DNA of 64,000 bases from Kryptolebias marmoratus (lineage: Eukaryota; Chordata; Actinopteri; Cyprinodontiformes; Rivulidae), in assembly GCF_001649575.2 (NCBI RefSeq), contig NC_051431.1:4648205-4712204 (forward strand), in the 5' to 3' direction. A program made the position numbers and the translations under genes. Positions 62,421 to 64,000 of this stretch are shown here, in pieces. Positions within the stretch are counted from its first letter, which is position 1. Each line of letters opens with the position of its first letter. The notes beneath the pieces are model-generated. The model was not told the origin of the DNA, did not search any database, and saw nothing but the letters and a program-made list of their open reading frames with translations.

Positions 62421-64000
62421 AGCATATTTACGTTTCTTAAATTTTAGTGCAATGAGTTAAGGAAAAATCCTTCTTCAGTTTTGTTTTTAATATATATTTT
62501 TTTTCATTTCAGATCTATGTTTAGTTTGTAATTTTATTTGTTGCATAAACATTTCGTCCTTTGACCACACTTTGTATCTGAAGAAATGGTTCCCTATAGA
62601 AACAGTAACTTTTGATTTGACTGATATGACTTACAAACAGCAAGATCATAAAACATCAACATAAACATAGTATAGATATCTTCCACCCTAACACACACAC
62701 ACACGTTAACTGCCAGGAGCTAAAAAAAGAAAAATAAATAACATGTTTTATTCAAAAGGTAACACGACCACTGTGAAACACTGAACTGTGTTGCAGGAAG
62801 TTAACAAATGTAAAATGCCTCCACTGCCTCCTCTTCATCACACAAGGAGTTACATGCATCTAATAGGGCTGCCCAATTATTTTTCTTAGAAGTAAATCCA
62901 CAATAATCTTCTGAAAACTTTCTAATTTCTTTTAACAGCACTCACAGCAGCTCTGAAGGCACTTAAAGAATCTGCAAAGATGTTTCTTATGACTGAAATT
63001 ATTCTCTGCTCGCTGAGGTTTTCCAGCACAATGTGATATCTTTCTTTTTTAACTGTAGGAATGGTTGCATTTCTGCAATCAAACTACTTCCTCCTACTTG
63101 GTATGTTTTTTAACAAGCATCAAAACAATCAGCTCAATCAGGAATACTGCTCTGTGACTAAGTAATTTGTAACTTTTGCATCTTCCAAAATATATAATTT
63201 TATTCACAAAAATATTTCAGCTTCTTCAAGAAACTTATTGTTTGCATTTTCTCATACAATCCTAATTTTTCTAGTTATTTTTGTTTTTAATTAATACAAA
63301 TGCAAAATCAAATTTATTATCCTGATATTATTTAAAGTTGGTAAATGACATAACAAACAGAAAATCTTCATTTGGATTAAATAATAAAATTACAGGAAAA
63401 TTAATTAGAGTTTCGATGCGTTTACAGATGTGGCATCTGTTATAATGTTTATATTCAATTATAAATGATTTGTTAGCCTTGTTAAATTAGGCTAAATGTA
63501 AGTAGCTCATTCTTATTGTCTCCTTATCATGTAACAAGCTACGATGAAGACGTGTAGATACTTTAACTGTTAGAAGCATTTGACAATTTATACAATGATC
63601 TCTGAAAGGATTCAGTTTGCATTTCTTTTATAGAAGTTTTTTTCAATAAATATGCTGTTAAGGTTACGATCTCCTCTTATATCGATGTGTTCTTGGCTGT
63701 TTTTTTTCAAGATTCTATCAAAGAGAGAGGTGTTAAGTGTTAGTTTTATTAGCCTATCAAAATTAATGTGATTTTGCAGTGCATCTAAATCCTAACACGG
63801 GGCTGTTGCTGTTCTTTCTGCTGTGCAGCTTTATTCATCTAAATTTAGAGTTTTTAGAGGATGATTCAGAGGCATTTTGCGTTTGGAATAAAGACTCAAA
63901 ACTCAAAGTTTCTGGCCCTAATGAGGCCAGTTTCACACCATGTGAGAGCGAGCGTCCTTGATCTCTGCACACATCACACTTGTGCGTGATTGTGCACATC
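62421..64000. other. Non-coding, nothing recognised
   Basis: No gene is recognised. A (CA)7 run lies at about 62692-62705. A polypyrimidine stretch ending in GTGCAG near 63827 resembles a splice acceptor, but no coding exon follows. Confidence 0.5.

Noticed and set aside
62867..62890. TAGGGCTGCCCAATTA as a hAT element end
   Set aside because: No matching inverted end or duplication was found downstream.
63800..63961. Exon after a polypyrimidine tract and GTGCAG
   Set aside because: The following frame is short and low in information, with no donor or domain; unsupported without transcript data.
1..64000. CRISPR arrays, operons, phage or bacterial defence systems
   Set aside because: The window is eukaryotic: introns-scale non-coding DNA, vertebrate repeats, and no dense coding or spaced direct repeats.

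Overview
The window looks like AT-rich, gene-poor nuclear DNA from a percomorph-type teleost fish. Four things point there: dense non-coding sequence with vertebrate-style CpG depletion outside one CpG-rich block; a decayed C-terminal fragment of a Rex6/Dong-type LINE; a hAT miniature element with a clean 8-bp target duplication; and several interspersed repeats typical of acanthomorph fish, such as the tRNA-headed repeat ending in a (TGGA)n tail. No complete protein-coding gene is visible. The long open frames (up to about 168 codons) lie in repeats, low-complexity DNA or sequence with no recognisable protein, and I do not annotate them as genes.

Layout. 1-7436 would be intron 1 of a minus-strand gene if the first-exon call is right. 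7130-7960 is a CpG-rich block containing a candidate minus-strand promoter, a strong-context ATG at 7456-7454 and a splice donor at 7436/7435. 8476-8914 is a solo LTR with a 5-bp target duplication (GATCA). 9276-22006 is a repeat-bearing desert with two copies of a hairpin-ended repeat family, a nested insertion at 19934-20125, and a second, unrelated solo LTR (21251-22001, target duplication GTAAC). 22007-28013 is mostly featureless, with a candidate conserved non-coding element near 22190-22450. 28014-33470 holds a terminal-inverted-repeat element, a hAT element (29823-30420), two more hairpin-ended copies, and a second solo LTR of the 8476 family (32772-33242, TTTAT). 33470-47296 is desert with a tRNA-derived repeat, a proline-tRNA-like pseudogene (38470-38540) and a composite hairpin-ended copy interrupted by an LTR fragment. 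47297-64000 holds a second copy of the inverted-repeat element, a degenerate minisatellite, (TA)19, more hairpin-ended copies, the best tRNA-headed repeat copy (58242-58576) and the Rex6-type remnant (58842-59280).

No pathway or operon logic applies. The window records transposition and decay next to, at most, one promoter. The best-supported results are the structural ones: three solo LTRs and one hAT element with exact target duplications, and a dated nesting of one repeat in another. The most unusual is a seven-copy repeat family with a hairpin at each end and a habit of internal tandem duplication. I could not name that family from sequence alone.
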